Positions 1-9,118 are shown, counted from the first letter of the stretch. The stretch is DNA of 64,000 nt from Xanthobacter tagetidis (GCF_003667445.1 NZ_RCTF01000011.1:1-64000), one strand, 5' to 3'. Notes: generated by a model from the sequence alone, not told the origin. Made by a program: numbers and translations.

Positions 1-217
1 CAACGCAAGCCGGCAGCAGCCGGCTTGCTCGGGCGGCGGCATGGACTTCTGAGCTAGAGGAACGTTCTGACGCCGCCCGGCTCTTTCGGGCAACGCAAGC
101 CGGCAGCAGCCGGCTTGCTCGGGCGGCGGCATGGACTTCTGAGCTAGAGGAACGTTCTGACGCCGCCCGGCTCTTTCGGGCAACGCAAGCCGGCAGCAGC
201 CGGCTTGCTCGGGCGGC
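1..217. repeat. 90-bp tandem repeat, two full copies plus a partial third
   Basis: Positions 1-90 and 91-180 appear identical, and 181-217 repeats the first 37 bases of the unit. The array probably extends upstream of the window. Each unit starts with a 10-bp hairpin (arms GCAAGCCGGC and GCCGGCTTGC at 5-14 and 19-28, loop AGCA). An outer arm GCCGCCCG near the end of one unit can pair with CGGGCGGC of the next, so each junction (71-127, 161-217) can fold into a roughly 57-nt branched structure separated by an identical 33-nt spacer. The spacer contains the palindrome GAACGTTC. No gene is visible in it and I do not recognise the family. Confidence 0.9.
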
Positions 218-227
218 ACGAATAAAG

Positions 228-264
228 AAGGCGGTCGGACCCTCGGTCCGACCGCCTTTTCTTT
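228..264. terminator. Bidirectional rho-independent terminator
   Basis: A perfect 12-bp stem (GGCGGTCGGACC at 230-241, GGTCCGACCGCC at 245-256, loop CTC) is extended by AA/TT and followed by a T-rich tail (CCTTTTCTTTT) on the plus strand. The minus-strand side has a weaker T-rich tail (CTTCTTTATT). It can end a plus-strand transcript coming through the tandem repeats and may also serve tyrS. Confidence 0.85.
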
Positions 265-314
265 TGCCGTGACCCTTCGCCGTCTGCCGAGACCTCGCAA
301 GCCGGGGAACGTCT

Positions 315-436
315 CCCCTCCCCCTTGTGGGGAGGGGCGAGGGGGTGGGGGTAAAACCGCGGCGGGGTGGGGGGCGGCGGATCGGGGGCGCCGGAACACC
401 CCCTGCCCTTCCCCTCCCCACAACGGGGAGGGGAAG
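315..436. repeat. Two GC-rich palindromic repeat copies downstream of tyrS
   Basis: Two hairpins of the same dispersed family lie in the gap after tyrS. The first has arms CCCCTCCCC (315-323) and GGGGAGGGG (329-337). The second has arms CTTCCCCTCCCC (408-419) and GGGGAGGGGAAG (425-436). Related copies occur near 10739, 10851, 15901, 39684 and 42742. The rest of 265-471 shows no coding signal. Confidence 0.8.
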
Positions 437-471
437 CCTCCACCCCAAATGCTGCGGACGATCCCCTGCCC

Positions 472-1722
472 TTACGCCGGCTTGAGCAGCACGTGCTTCT
501 TCTTGCCGAGCGAGAGCTTGACGACGCCCTCCGGCGTCAGGTCAGCTAGGGACAGCGCGGCCTTCTCGTCCGCCACCGCCTGATCGTTCACCCGGAGCCC
601 GCCGCCCTTGATCTGGCGCCGCGCCTCGCTGGTGGAGGCAACGAGGCCGGCATCCACGAACGCGTTGGCGACGGGGAGACCCGCCTCCAGCTTCGCACGG
701 GGCAGCTCCACGGTCGGCAGGTCCACGGCGAGCGCGCCCTCGGCGAAGGTGGTGCGGGCGGTCTCCTTCGCCTTGTCCGCAGCCTCGCGGCCGTGCAGGA
801 GCGCGGTCGCCTCGGTGGCGAGCACCTCCTTGGCGATGTTGATCTCCTGGCCCTGAAGCGCCGCGAGCCGGGCGATCTCGTCAAGCGGCAGCTCGGTGAA
901 GAGCTTCAAGAAGCGCTCCACGTCCGCGTCGCCGGCATTGCGCCAGTACTGCCAGTATTCGTAAGGCGAGAGCAGGTCGGCATCGAGCCACACGGCGCCG
1001 CCGGCGGTCTTGCCCATCTTGGCGCCGGACGAGGTGGTGAGCAGCGGCGTCGTCAGCGCGAACAGCTCGGCGCCGCGCATGCGCCGGCCCAGTTCCATGC
1101 CGTTGACGATGTTGCCCCACTGGTCCGAGCCGCCCATCTGCAGGATGCAGCCGTGGCGCTTGTTGAGCTCCACGAAGTCGTAGGCCTGCAGGATCATGTA
1201 GTTGAATTCGAGGAAGGTGAGCGGCTGCTCGCGCTCCAGGCGCAGCTTCACCGAATCGAAGGTGAGCATGCGGTTGATGGTGAAGTGCGGGCCCACCTCG
1301 CGCAGGAGCGGGATGTATTTCAGCTCGTCCAGCCAGGACGCGTTGTTCTCCATCACCGCGCCGTGCTCGAAATCCAGGAAGCGCGCGAACACCTTGCGGA
1401 TCGAGGCGATATTGTCCTCGATCTGCTGGTCGCTCAGCATCCGGCGCGCCTCGTCCTTGCCGGACGGGTCGCCGATCTTGGTGGTGCCGCCGCCCATCAG
1501 CGCGATCGGCCGGTGGCCGGTGCGCTGCAAGGTGCGCAGCATCATGATGGAGAGCAGATGCCCCGCATGCAGGCTCGATGCGGTGGCGTCGAAGCCGATA
1601 TAAGCGGTGATGGGGCCTTCCGCCGCCTTGGCGTCGAGGCGCTCAAGGTCCGAGCACTGGTGGATGTAGCCGCGCTCGGAGAGCGTGTTCAGGAAGTCGG
1701 AGCGGAAGGCGGGGCTGGTCAT
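472..1722 (-). CDS. tyrS: Tyrosyl-tRNA synthetase
   Basis: This cytoplasmic class I aminoacyl-tRNA synthetase activates tyrosine and charges tRNA-Tyr. The 416-aa product has the usual length. A HIGH-like HAGH motif lies at residues 52-55, the KMSKS loop reads KMGKT after a GGSDQWGN segment, and the C-terminus carries an S4-like RNA-binding domain with a GGGLRVN core. An in-frame ATG exists 25 codons upstream, but family alignment begins at [11 protein letters not shown], so I place the start at 1722. It is divergent from anmK across 122 bp, so the two promoters share that gap. It is followed by palindromic repeats and the terminator at 228-264. Confidence 0.96.
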   Translation of the reverse strand: MTSPAFRSDFLNTLSERGYIHQCSDLERLDAKAAEGPITAYIGFDATASSLHAGHLLSIMMLRTLQRTGHRPIALMGGGTTKIGDPSGKDEARRMLSDQQIEDNIASIRKVFARFLDFEHGAVMENNASWLDELKYIPLLREVGPHFTINRMLTFDSVKLRLEREQPLTFLEFNYMILQAYDFVELNKRHGCILQMGGSDQWGNIVNGMELGRRMRGAELFALTTPLLTTSSGAKMGKTAGGAVWLDADLLSPYEYWQYWRNAGDADVERFLKLFTELPLDEIARLAALQGQEINIAKEVLATEATALLHGREAADKAKETARTTFAEGALAVDLPTVELPRAKLEAGLPVANAFVDAGLVASTSEARRQIKGGGLRVNDQAVADEKAALSLADLTPEGVVKLSLGKKKHVLLKPA

Positions 1723-1844
1723 CGCAATTCTGTCGGTCTGGCGGAGGACGGGCGGAAGGAGCGGTGGTTTAGCAGGTCCCCGCCTGCTTTGCGACATTGG
1801 GAGGCAGGGATGGGCAACCGGGGATGGGGAGGCAGGGAACAGGC

Positions 1845-2954
1845 ATGCGTGCGATCGGGCTCATGAGCGGCACCTCCATGGACGGGGTGGACGTGGCGCT
1901 GCTGGAGACCGACGGCGAGGCCGTCTTCTGGCGCGGCCCCTCCCTCGCCGTCCCGTTCGATGGCGCGACGCGGGCGCTGCTGGCCGGCGCGGTGGAGGAT
2001 GCGCGCGGCGTCAATGGCCGCACCGACCGGCCGGGCCGGCTCGCCGCCGCGGAGGCGCGCATCACCGATCTCAACGCGGCCGCGGTCGAGGCGCTGCTGG
2101 CGAGCCTGCGCCTCGCGCCCTCCGACATCGCCGTGGTGGGCTTCCATGGCCAGACGGTGATCCACCGCCCCGACGCGCGCCTCACCGTGCAGCTCGGCCT
2201 CGGCGCGGCGCTGGCGCGGCGGCTCGCCATTCCCGTGGTGGCCGACATGCGGGCGGCGGACGTTGAGGCCGGCGGCCAGGGCGCGCCCCTGGTGCCCGCC
2301 TATCACCGGGCGCTGGCGCGCGGCCTTAATGGCCCGCGGCCGCTGGCGGTGCTCAATGTGGGCGGGGTCTCCAACGTCACCTTCCTCGACGGCGAAACGG
2401 ACCCCGTCGCGTGCGACACCGGGCCGGGCAACGCGCTGCTGGACGACTTCCTGCTGGCCCGCGCCGGCCTTCCCTTCGACGATGGCGGCGCCATCGCCGC
2501 ACGCGGCACGGCGGACGACGAGGCGGTGGCCCGGGTGCTGGCGCACCCCTTCTTCGCCGCGCCGCCGCCCAAGTCGCTGGACCGCAACGCCTTCCGCGAG
2601 ATCGCCACGGCGCGCCTCGGGCTTGCCGGCCTGTCGCTGGAGGACGGCGCCGCGACCCTTAACGCCCTCACCGCCGCGAGCGTGGCCGCCATCGTGCCGC
2701 TTCTGCCGGCGCCGCCGAAGCGCTGGATCGTCGCGGGCGGCGGCGCGCGCAATGCCACGCTGCGCGCCATGCTGGCGGCGCGGCTTCAGGCCGAGGTGCT
2801 GACGGCGGATCAGGTGGGCTGGTCGTCCGACGCGCTGGAGGCGGAGGCCTTCGCCTTCCTCGCCGTGCGGGCGCTCAGGGGGCTGCCGCTCACCTTCCCC
2901 ACCACCACGGGCGCGCCCGCGCCCCTGAGCGGCGGCGTGGTGTTCCGCCCCTGA
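1845..2954 (+). CDS. anmK: Anhydro-N-acetylmuramic acid kinase
   Basis: The enzyme hydrolyses and phosphorylates 1,6-anhydro-MurNAc to MurNAc-6-phosphate during recycling of cell-wall muropeptides in the cytoplasm. The 369-aa product matches the family length. The diagnostic N-terminal GTSMDG is at residues 8-13, a GFHGQT motif is near residue 105, NVGG near 180, and GGGARN lies in the C-terminal actin-like ATPase fold. The start was chosen at [11 protein letters not shown], preceded by an AGGGAAC ribosome-binding site. A longer in-frame ATG at 1797 would add an unconserved tail over the tyrS promoter region. It converges on the DoxX-like gene, with stop codons 7 bp apart. Confidence 0.95.
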   Translation: MRAIGLMSGTSMDGVDVALLETDGEAVFWRGPSLAVPFDGATRALLAGAVEDARGVNGRTDRPGRLAAAEARITDLNAAAVEALLASLRLAPSDIAVVGFHGQTVIHRPDARLTVQLGLGAALARRLAIPVVADMRAADVEAGGQGAPLVPAYHRALARGLNGPRPLAVLNVGGVSNVTFLDGETDPVACDTGPGNALLDDFLLARAGLPFDDGGAIAARGTADDEAVARVLAHPFFAAPPPKSLDRNAFREIATARLGLAGLSLEDGAATLNALTAASVAAIVPLLPAPPKRWIVAGGGARNATLRAMLAARLQAEVLTADQVGWSSDALEAEAFAFLAVRALRGLPLTFPTTTGAPAPLSGGVVFRP

Positions 2955-2961
2955 CGCGGCC

Positions 2962-3348
2962 TCAGGCGGTGGCGGCGGCGAGCACGAGCCCGCCGAGGAT
3001 GGAGAGGTTCGACTGGATCTGCCGGAGCTTGCCGTCGCGCTCCGGCCCGCTGGAATTCCAGAAGTCGAGCATCAGCACGCTGGCGACCACGGTGAAGCCC
3101 GCAAGGCCGAGGGCTGCGGGCGCGACGAGGATGCCGGCCATCAGGCAGGCGGCGGCCGCGACCTGGAAAACGCTGGCGATGGCGAGCAGGATGCGCGCCT
3201 GGCGGATGCCGTTGGCCTCCATCATCTTCGCCACCTGTTCGAAGATGAAGGCGTGGTGGATGCCGCCGATGAGGAACAGGCTGCCCAGCAGCACCCGGCC
3301 GGCGACCACGCCCCAGCCTGCGAGATCCAAGGCCCCCTCCATCCGCAT
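2962..3348 (-). CDS. DoxX-family inner-membrane protein
   Basis: This 128-aa protein has four predicted hydrophobic segments (about 10-30, 50-70, 75-95 and 110-127) and the small DoxX layout, with GRVLLGSLFLIGGIHH in the first segment. DoxX relatives are membrane proteins of varied and mostly unproven function, some linked to thiosulfate oxidation or oxidative stress. A Met at residue 3 is an alternative start. It sits alone, convergent with anmK and divergent from the permease, so context gives no further clue. Confidence 0.8.
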   Translation of the reverse strand: MRMEGALDLAGWGVVAGRVLLGSLFLIGGIHHAFIFEQVAKMMEANGIRQARILLAIASVFQVAAAACLMAGILVAPAALGLAGFTVVASVLMLDFWNSSGPERDGKLRQIQSNLSILGGLVLAAATA

Positions 3349-3580
3349 CTCCTCCCGCGCTTCCCGGCCGGACGCCTAGCGTCAAGCTCGCGGTCAGCCA
3401 ATACCATGGCGGAAGCCGCCGGCGGGAGCGACGCATAGCGGATTGCGCCCGCCCAAGGCGGCGTGATCCAGAAGCACGCGGTGGAAACCATATCATGACA
3501 CCGCAAGCTTAGACGAAAGTTGATGCACGGCGCCGCTGCGCCTCCTAGGGTAAGCCGACGGCGGCGCTTCGAGGGCACCC

Positions 3581-5203
3581 ATGGGCAAATTGCACCGTGA
3601 GATCGGCCTCATCGGTCTCACCTTCGTCTCCGTCAGCGCCATCATCGGCTCGGGCTGGCTGTTCGCGCCGCTCCTCGCGGCCCAGCATGCCGGACCGGCG
3701 GCGCTCGTCGCCTGGGTGCTCGGCGGCATCGCCATGCTGCTGCTGGCGCTCACCTTCGCGGAGATTTCCGCCATGCTGCCGGTGCCCGGCGGCATCGCCC
3801 GCGTCCCCCAGTTCAGCCACGGCAACGTGGTCTCCATGGCCATGGGGTGGAGCGGCTGGGTGGGCTATTCCACCACCGCGCCCATCGAGGTGGAGGCCAT
3901 GCTGCGCTATCTGGCGCCGCATCTGGACTGGCTCTACACGGCGCCGGGCAGCGGCACCCTCTCCTGGGGCGGCGTCGCCCTCGCCGGCGGCCTGCTCGCG
4001 CTGTTCACCGTCATCAATGCCTTCGGCGTGAAGTTCTTCGCCTATGTGAACACCACCATCACCTGGGCCAAGCTCGCCATCCCGATGCTGGTGATCGCCC
4101 TGTTCCTCGCCTCGCGCTTCGAGACCGCGAACTTCACCGCGCACGGCGGGTTCGCCCCCATGGGCCTTGCCGGCATCCTCGGCGCCATCTCGTCGGGCGG
4201 CGTGATCTTCTCCTATATCGGCTTCCGCCACGCCATCGACATGGCGGGCGAGGTGAAGAATCCCGGCCGCACCGTCCCGCTCGCTCTGGTCCTGTCGGTG
4301 CTCATCTGCTTCCTGATCTATGGCGGGCTGCAGTTCGCGTTCACCGGCGCGCTCGCCCCCGGCGACCTTGCCAAGGGCTGGGGCGCGCTGGCCCTTCCCG
4401 GCGAGCTCGGACCGCTCAGCGCGATCGCCGCCGCGCTGGGACTGCTCTGGCTGGTCAGCCTGCTCAATTTCGGCGCCGTGATCGGCCCGTTCGGCGGCGG
4501 CCTCGTGGCGGTCGGCTCCAACGCCCGCCTCGCCTTCGCGCTGGCCGAGAACGGCTTCTTCCCCAAGCTGTTCGCCAGCATCTCGGCGCGCGGCGTGCCG
4601 CTGGCGGCGCTGCTGCTCAATCTCGCATTCGCGGTGCTGGCCTTCGTGCTGCTGCCGTTCGACGAGGTGGTCCAGCTGAACTCGGCGGCGATCATCCTCT
4701 CGTTCGCGGTGGGGCCGGTGGCGGTGGTGGCGCTGCGCTCGCTTTTGCCGCAGGCCACCCGGCCGCTGCGCATCCCCGGCGTCTTCTTCGTGGCGCTCGC
4801 GGCCTTCGTGGTGGCCACGCTCATCATCTATTGGAGCGGGTGGAACACGGTATGGCGCCTCGGCATCTGCCTTGCGGTCGGGCTCGCCCTGTTCCTGGTC
4901 AACGCCCGCGCCCGCATGACGCGCGAGCTCGACGTGACGCAGGCGCTGTGGCTCGTGCCCTATCTCCTGGGCATCGCGATCGTGTCCTATCTCGGCGCCT
5001 TCGGCGGGCGCGGGATCATTCCGTTCGGGCTGGACATGGCGATCCTGGCGCTGCTCGCCGCGCTGGTGTTCGTCTATGCGATCAAGTCGCGCCTGCCGCA
5101 GGAGACGTTCGACCGCTACATGCGGGAGGAGCAGGTGCTGGAGACGCTTTCGGCCGACGCGCCCATCGACCCGCTGGCGACGCCGGGCGAGGTCCGCGTC
5201 TGA
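3581..5203 (+). CDS. APC-superfamily amino acid permease
   Basis: This is a 540-aa inner-membrane transporter with about twelve hydrophobic segments. The first segment carries the family signature region SAIIGSGWLF (residues 19-28), where the unwound helix binds the amino-acid backbone. A conserved loop follows TM6 (FRHAIDMAGEVKNPGRTVP), and the C-terminus is a charged cytoplasmic tail. The substrate cannot be read from the sequence. A 232-bp gap to the DoxX-like gene holds the promoter. It converges on the ABC exporter gene (5244). Confidence 0.85.
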   Translation: MGKLHREIGLIGLTFVSVSAIIGSGWLFAPLLAAQHAGPAALVAWVLGGIAMLLLALTFAEISAMLPVPGGIARVPQFSHGNVVSMAMGWSGWVGYSTTAPIEVEAMLRYLAPHLDWLYTAPGSGTLSWGGVALAGGLLALFTVINAFGVKFFAYVNTTITWAKLAIPMLVIALFLASRFETANFTAHGGFAPMGLAGILGAISSGGVIFSYIGFRHAIDMAGEVKNPGRTVPLALVLSVLICFLIYGGLQFAFTGALAPGDLAKGWGALALPGELGPLSAIAAALGLLWLVSLLNFGAVIGPFGGGLVAVGSNARLAFALAENGFFPKLFASISARGVPLAALLLNLAFAVLAFVLLPFDEVVQLNSAAIILSFAVGPVAVVALRSLLPQATRPLRIPGVFFVALAAFVVATLIIYWSGWNTVWRLGICLAVGLALFLVNARARMTRELDVTQALWLVPYLLGIAIVSYLGAFGGRGIIPFGLDMAILALLAALVFVYAIKSRLPQETFDRYMREEQVLETLSADAPIDPLATPGEVRV

Positions 5204-5243
5204 ACCGCTCGCGGCGCCGCGCGGGCCCGGCCTGCTCGCACGC

Positions 5244-7196
5244 TCACGCCGCGCTGGGCGCATCCTCGCGCAGGTCCGGGTCCACGTCGCGCGGGAGGGC
5301 GTGGTCGCGGCTGGTGGCGGCGAGCACCTCCTCGGCGGCGCGCAGCTTCTCCTGCGCGCTCTCGGCCTCGCGCTGGCGGTTCCACAGCGCGGCATAGAGG
5401 CCGCCCTTGGCCAGCAGCGCCGCATGGCTGCCGCGCTCCGCGACGCGGCCCTCGGCCAGAACCAGGATCTCATCCGCCCCCACCACGGTGGACAGGCGGT
5501 GGGCGATGACCAGCGTGGTGCGGCCTTCCGAGACCCGGTCGAGCGCGGTCTGGATTTCGCTTTCCGTATGGCTGTCGAGGGCGCTCGTCGCTTCGTCCAG
5601 CACCAATATGGGCGGCGCCTTCAGGATGGTGCGGGCGATGGCGACCCGCTGCTTCTCGCCGCCGGAGAGCTTGAGGCCGCGCTCGCCCACCTCGGTCTTG
5701 AAGCCGTGCGGGGTGGAGCGGATGAAGCCGTCGATCTGGGCGAGGCGCGCCGCCTCCTCCACCTCGGCGTCGGAGGCGCCGGCCCTTCCGTAGCGGATGT
5801 TGTAGGCGATGGTGTCGTTGAACAGCACCGTGTCCTGCGGCACCATGCCGATGGCGGCGCGCAGGCTGTCCTGCGTCACCTTGCGGATGTCCTGCCCGTC
5901 GATGGTGATGCGGCCCGAGGAGATGTCGTAGAACCGGAACAGCAGGCGCGAGAGCGTTGACTTGCCCGCCCCGGACGGCCCGACGATGGCGACCGTGCGC
6001 CCCGCCGGCACCTCGAAGGTGACGCCCTTCAGGATCTCGCGCTCCGGATCGTAGGCGAAGCGCACGTCCTCGAACCGCACCGTGCCGCCGGAGACCACGA
6101 GGTCCGGCGCGCCCGGCGCGTCGGTGATCTCCGGATCGCGCGCCAGCACGGCGAACATGGCCTCGATGTCCACCATCGCCTGCTTGATCTCGCGGTAGAT
6201 CATGCCGAGGAAGTTCAGCGGCACGTAGAACTGGATCATCATGGCGTTGACCATGACGAACGAGCCGACGCTCTGCCGCCCGGCGCGGATGTCCATCACG
6301 CACAGCGCCATCAGCGCCGTGAGGCCGAGGGTGAAGATCACCGCCTGCCCGGCATTGAGCCAGGCGAGCGAGGTATAGGTGCTGACGGTCGCCTTCTCGT
6401 AGCGCGCCACCGAGCGGTCGTAGCGGGCGGCCTCCCACTTTTCGGCGCCGAAATACTTCACCGTCTCGTAGTTGAGCAGGCTGTCCACCGCCTTGGAGGC
6501 GGCGTCGGTGTCGCTCTCATTCATCTCGCGGCGGATGGCGATGCGCCACTCGCTCGCCTTGTAGGTGAAGGCGGTGTAGAGCGCGACCGTCACCGCCACC
6601 ACCGCCGCATAGCGCCAGTCGAAGGCGAAATAGAGCACGACCAGCACCATCACCAGTTCGACGATGGTGGGCGCGAGCTGCAGCACCAGCATGCGCACGA
6701 TGGTCTCGATGCCGTCGCGCGCCCGCTCCAGGATGCGGGTGAGCCCGCCGGTGCGCCGCTCCAGGTGGAAGCGCAGCGAGAGCTGGTGCATGTGGCGGAA
6801 CGTGACCATCGCAAGCTTGCGCACCGCATGCAGCGCCACGCGCGCGAACAGGCCGTCGCGCAACTGGGTGACGCCGGCCATGGTGATGCGGGCGAGGCCG
6901 TAGGCGAGCGTGAGCAGGATCGGCGCGCCGAGGATGTAGGCGATGGTCGCGCCGTCGCCCTGCCCGTCCGCCTCGGCGGCAAGCGCGTCGGTGGCCCACT
7001 TGAACACGAACGGCACCACCATGGTGGCGCCCTTGGCGGCGAACAGCAGCAGGAAGGTGAAGAGGACGCGGCGCTTCAGGTCCGGCCGGTCGGCCGGCCA
7101 CAGATAGGGCCACAGCGCGCGCACGGTCGCGGCGAGGCGCGAGCCGGGCGGCGGCGGAAGGGAGGGATCGCGGACGGGAGAAGGGGTCGGGGACAT
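5244..7196 (-). CDS. Atm1-type ABC exporter, fused membrane and ATPase domains
   Basis: This 650-aa half-transporter functions as a homodimer in the inner membrane. Residues about 45-345 form the six-helix transmembrane domain and carry NYETVKYFG (242-250), typical of the Atm1/ABCB7 family that exports glutathione-metal or glutathione-persulfide species. The ATPase domain has Walker A GPSGAGKST (406-414), signature LSGGE (510-514), Walker B ILVLDE (530-535) and the H-loop His566. The C-terminus is a charged tail. The ArsR-type regulator ends 7 bp upstream of its start, so the two are almost certainly co-transcribed. That suggests export of a toxic metal or thiol conjugate controlled by the regulator. 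Confidence 0.9.
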   Translation of the reverse strand: MSPTPSPVRDPSLPPPPGSRLAATVRALWPYLWPADRPDLKRRVLFTFLLLFAAKGATMVVPFVFKWATDALAAEADGQGDGATIAYILGAPILLTLAYGLARITMAGVTQLRDGLFARVALHAVRKLAMVTFRHMHQLSLRFHLERRTGGLTRILERARDGIETIVRMLVLQLAPTIVELVMVLVVLYFAFDWRYAAVVAVTVALYTAFTYKASEWRIAIRREMNESDTDAASKAVDSLLNYETVKYFGAEKWEAARYDRSVARYEKATVSTYTSLAWLNAGQAVIFTLGLTALMALCVMDIRAGRQSVGSFVMVNAMMIQFYVPLNFLGMIYREIKQAMVDIEAMFAVLARDPEITDAPGAPDLVVSGGTVRFEDVRFAYDPEREILKGVTFEVPAGRTVAIVGPSGAGKSTLSRLLFRFYDISSGRITIDGQDIRKVTQDSLRAAIGMVPQDTVLFNDTIAYNIRYGRAGASDAEVEEAARLAQIDGFIRSTPHGFKTEVGERGLKLSGGEKQRVAIARTILKAPPILVLDEATSALDSHTESEIQTALDRVSEGRTTLVIAHRLSTVVGADEILVLAEGRVAERGSHAALLAKGGLYAALWNRQREAESAQEKLRAAEEVLAATSRDHALPRDVDPDLREDAPSAA

Positions 7197-7203
7197 GATG
7201 TTC

Positions 7204-7581
7204 CTAGTCGCGCTCCGCCCGCGCGTGGGGCGCGGGGAGCAGGCGGTCGAAGAAGGCGTCGAGGTCGCCTTTCAGGCGGCGCACTTCCTCGGCGTCGATC
7301 TGGTAGTGGGTGCGCTGGCCGTCCGGCCGGGCCGAGACGAGGCCGGCGGCGAGCAGCACCTTGAGGTGCTCGGAGACGGTGGATTGCGCCAGCGGCAGCT
7401 CGCGCACGATGTCGCCGCAGGGGCAGCAGTCCCGCCGCGCCAGCATCCGCAGCGCCGCGAGCCGCGCCGGATGGCCGAGCGCGCGCAGGCGGGCGGCAAG
7501 CCGTTCGGCGTCACCCTCCGTCATGGGCGCGGGGCAGGATGCGGAATTGGATTCGGGGCGGGCGCGGGTGAGATCATCCAT
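7204..7581 (-). CDS. ArsR/SmtB-family transcriptional regulator
   Basis: This is a 125-aa winged-helix repressor. The recognition-helix region reads LAQSTVSEHLKVLLAAGLV, and the preceding helix carries Cys52, Cys53 and Cys55 in DCCPCGDI, placed as in the family's alpha-3 metal/metalloid site. By family knowledge, binding As(III), Sb(III) or another thiophilic ligand would release it from DNA. The first 20 residues are poorly conserved, and Met20 (start at 7524) is a possible alternative. A perfect inverted repeat lies directly upstream of the ATG, consistent with autoregulation of the arsR-exporter operon. Confidence 0.88.
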   Translation of the reverse strand: MDDLTRARPESNSASCPAPMTEGDAERLAARLRALGHPARLAALRMLARRDCCPCGDIVRELPLAQSTVSEHLKVLLAAGLVSARPDGQRTHYQIDAEEVRRLKGDLDAFFDRLLPAPHARAERD

Positions 7582-7583
7582 CG

Positions 7584-7605
7584 TTCATCGCCGATAGCCG
7601 ATGAA
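7584..7605. promoter_or_regulatory. Candidate ArsR operator
   Basis: Perfect 7-bp inverted arms TTCATCG (7584-7590) and CGATGAA (7599-7605) are separated by 8 bp, two bases upstream of the arsR start codon and between the divergent arsR and LOG genes. The position fits autorepression. The link to this ArsR is inferred. Confidence 0.5.
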
Positions 7606-7710
7606 TTGCACTTTTTGAAGGCGGGGGCTTGGATTGTCCACCGCGTCACGATTTCGTCGCGGCGGGCGTCGATGGTGGCGCCGCCGAAGCTTCATCACCA
7701 AATCAAGGCC

Positions 7711-8319
7711 ATGGCTCATATTCAAAGCGTCTGCGTCTATTGCGGTTCCGCCCCCGGCTCCGATCCCCTGTTCGCCGAGGAGGCGCGCCGGTTCGGCCGC
7801 ATCCTGGCGGACCACGGGGTGCGCCTCGTCTATGGCGGCGGCGGCATCGGCCTCATGGGCGAGGTGGCGAGCGCCGTCGCGCTCGCCGGCGGCAAGGTCA
7901 TGGGCATCATCCCCGGCTTCCTGGTGCGGCGCGAGCGGGCGTTCGCGCACGAGGCCGAGATGCTGGTGGTCAACGACATGCACGAGCGCAAGCGGCTGAT
8001 GTTCGAGCATGCCGATGCCTTCGTCGCTCTGCCGGGCGGCGTCGGCACGCTGGAGGAACTGGTGGAGCAGCTCACCTGGGCCCAGCTCGGCCAGCACCGC
8101 AAGCCCGTCCTCCTCGCCAACATCGCCGGCTTCTGGGACCCGTTCCTGACGCTGGTGGACCACATGCGCGCCACCGGCTTCATCCGCGCGCCCTATGCGG
8201 TGGACATGCTGGTGGCCGAGAGCGTGGACGAGATCCTGCCCATGCTCCAGGCCGCCGCCGCCCGCATACCCGACGCGGCGCTGCGCGGCACCGACGAGGC
8301 GGTGACGGAGAAGATGTGA
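7711..8319 (+). CDS. LOG-family cytokinin riboside monophosphate phosphoribohydrolase
   Basis: This 202-aa TIGR00730-type Rossmann protein has the hallmark PGGVGTLEE at residues 108-116 and the nucleotide-binding YGGGGIGLMG at 41-50. The family cleaves N6-modified or plain AMP to free base and ribose 5-phosphate, giving active cytokinins in plant-associated microbes and acting as an AMP nucleosidase elsewhere. I start at MAHIQSVCVYCG after AAGG. The longer upstream reading would run through the ArsR operator and the arsR gene. It converges on the toxin gene. Confidence 0.9.
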   Translation: MAHIQSVCVYCGSAPGSDPLFAEEARRFGRILADHGVRLVYGGGGIGLMGEVASAVALAGGKVMGIIPGFLVRRERAFAHEAEMLVVNDMHERKRLMFEHADAFVALPGGVGTLEELVEQLTWAQLGQHRKPVLLANIAGFWDPFLTLVDHMRATGFIRAPYAVDMLVAESVDEILPMLQAAAARIPDAALRGTDEAVTEKM

Positions 8320-8357
8320 GCCGCGCGCGGGACGGCGCGCATAGCCTGCCCGCCGGA

Positions 8358-8795
8358 TCAATCCGTCCGCTGAACGCGATCCAGGCGGCGGCGGGAATGG
8401 GCCTTCAGAATCTGCTCCCGAACGTGGGAGAAGAAGCGGGGCGGAAGCATTCCGTAGTGGAAGCGTGCCGGTGCGCTGCCCGACACCAGCGCCAGGTCCG
8501 GGCCAGGCCAGAGGAAGTCGTTGGTTTCGGTCACAACGATCCAGGAGCGCTGTTCATCCAGGCCGAGGTAGGCCTTGAGCGCGGCAGGAATCTCCACCGC
8601 GTCCTGAGGATCGGCCGGCGGCGTGTGCGTGACGGGCACGACGGTGACGATTTCGTGCCCCTCGATCACCTGCCGTGCGGCGACGATGGCACATGGGCGC
8701 GCCTTGCGCCCTTCCTCATGGCCGGCGCGGTGCTCGGTGGCCCAAAGATAGGAATACCCGATGACGAGACCCGGACGGGGCGTCGGCAGGCTCAC
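8358..8795 (-). CDS. PemK/MazF-like growth-inhibitor toxin
   Basis: The 145-aa product reads VSLPTPRPGLVIGYSYLW, then KARPCAIVAA, then VVPVTHTPP near residue 65, an arrangement I associate with PemK-like ribonuclease toxins of rhizobia. The start is a GTG at 8795 that overlaps the antitoxin stop as GTGA. This fixes the start, because the longer ATG reading (from 9101) would lie entirely over the antitoxin gene in another frame. RNase activity is inferred from the family, and specific catalytic residues were not verified. Translational coupling downstream of the antitoxin is the expected toxin-antitoxin order. Confidence 0.75.
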   Translation of the reverse strand: MSLPTPRPGLVIGYSYLWATEHRAGHEEGRKARPCAIVAARQVIEGHEIVTVVPVTHTPPADPQDAVEIPAALKAYLGLDEQRSWIVVTETNDFLWPGPDLALVSGSAPARFHYGMLPPRFFSHVREQILKAHSRRRLDRVQRTD

Positions 8796-9052
8796 GGCGT
8801 CCAGTCTTTGAGCAGGGCGTCGAGCTCGGCATGATCGGCGCTCACCTCGGCGGCGGCGATGGCCTCCAGCGTCTGCGCGTCCAGGTCCTCGACCCGCCGT
8901 GCCACGCGACCCTTCACCACCAGCTCGAACAGGGCTGCGGACATCAGCACGGTATGCGGGCGGCCGTCCTTGGTGATGGCGACCGGCTCCCGCTGCGCGG
9001 CGTCCTGATAGCGCCCCACATTCTGCTGAAACTCGGCGGAGGAGACCTTCAT
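8792..9052 (-). CDS. Phd/YefM-type antitoxin
   Basis: This is an 86-aa prevent-host-death family protein. The N-terminal MKVSSAEFQQNVGRYQDAA and PVAITKDGRPHTVLMSA form the typical dimerising DNA-binding fold. The acidic C-terminus (about 55-86) would wrap the toxin. It lies upstream of and overlaps the PemK-like gene by 4 bp. By family behaviour the antitoxin represses its own promoter, alone and with toxin. The pairing of Phd-type antitoxin with PemK-type toxin is a known mixed combination. Confidence 0.85.
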   Translation of the reverse strand: MKVSSAEFQQNVGRYQDAAQREPVAITKDGRPHTVLMSAALFELVVKGRVARRVEDLDAQTLEAIAAAEVSADHAELDALLKDWTP

Positions 9053-9118
9053 GGCGATGCGACCTCCCGTGCAGAATAGCGAAAACCGTGCGGCATCGCA
9101 AAACTGCCCCCCTCAGGC

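Noticed and set aside
1..217. CRISPR-like regular spacing in the 90-bp array
   Set aside because: The intervening segments are identical to each other, so this is a simple tandem repeat and not a repeat-spacer array.
3545..5473. Long minus-strand open frame opposite the APC permease
   Set aside because: The frame is Arg/Glu/His-rich with no domain, and the permease on the other strand has clear membrane helices and motifs.
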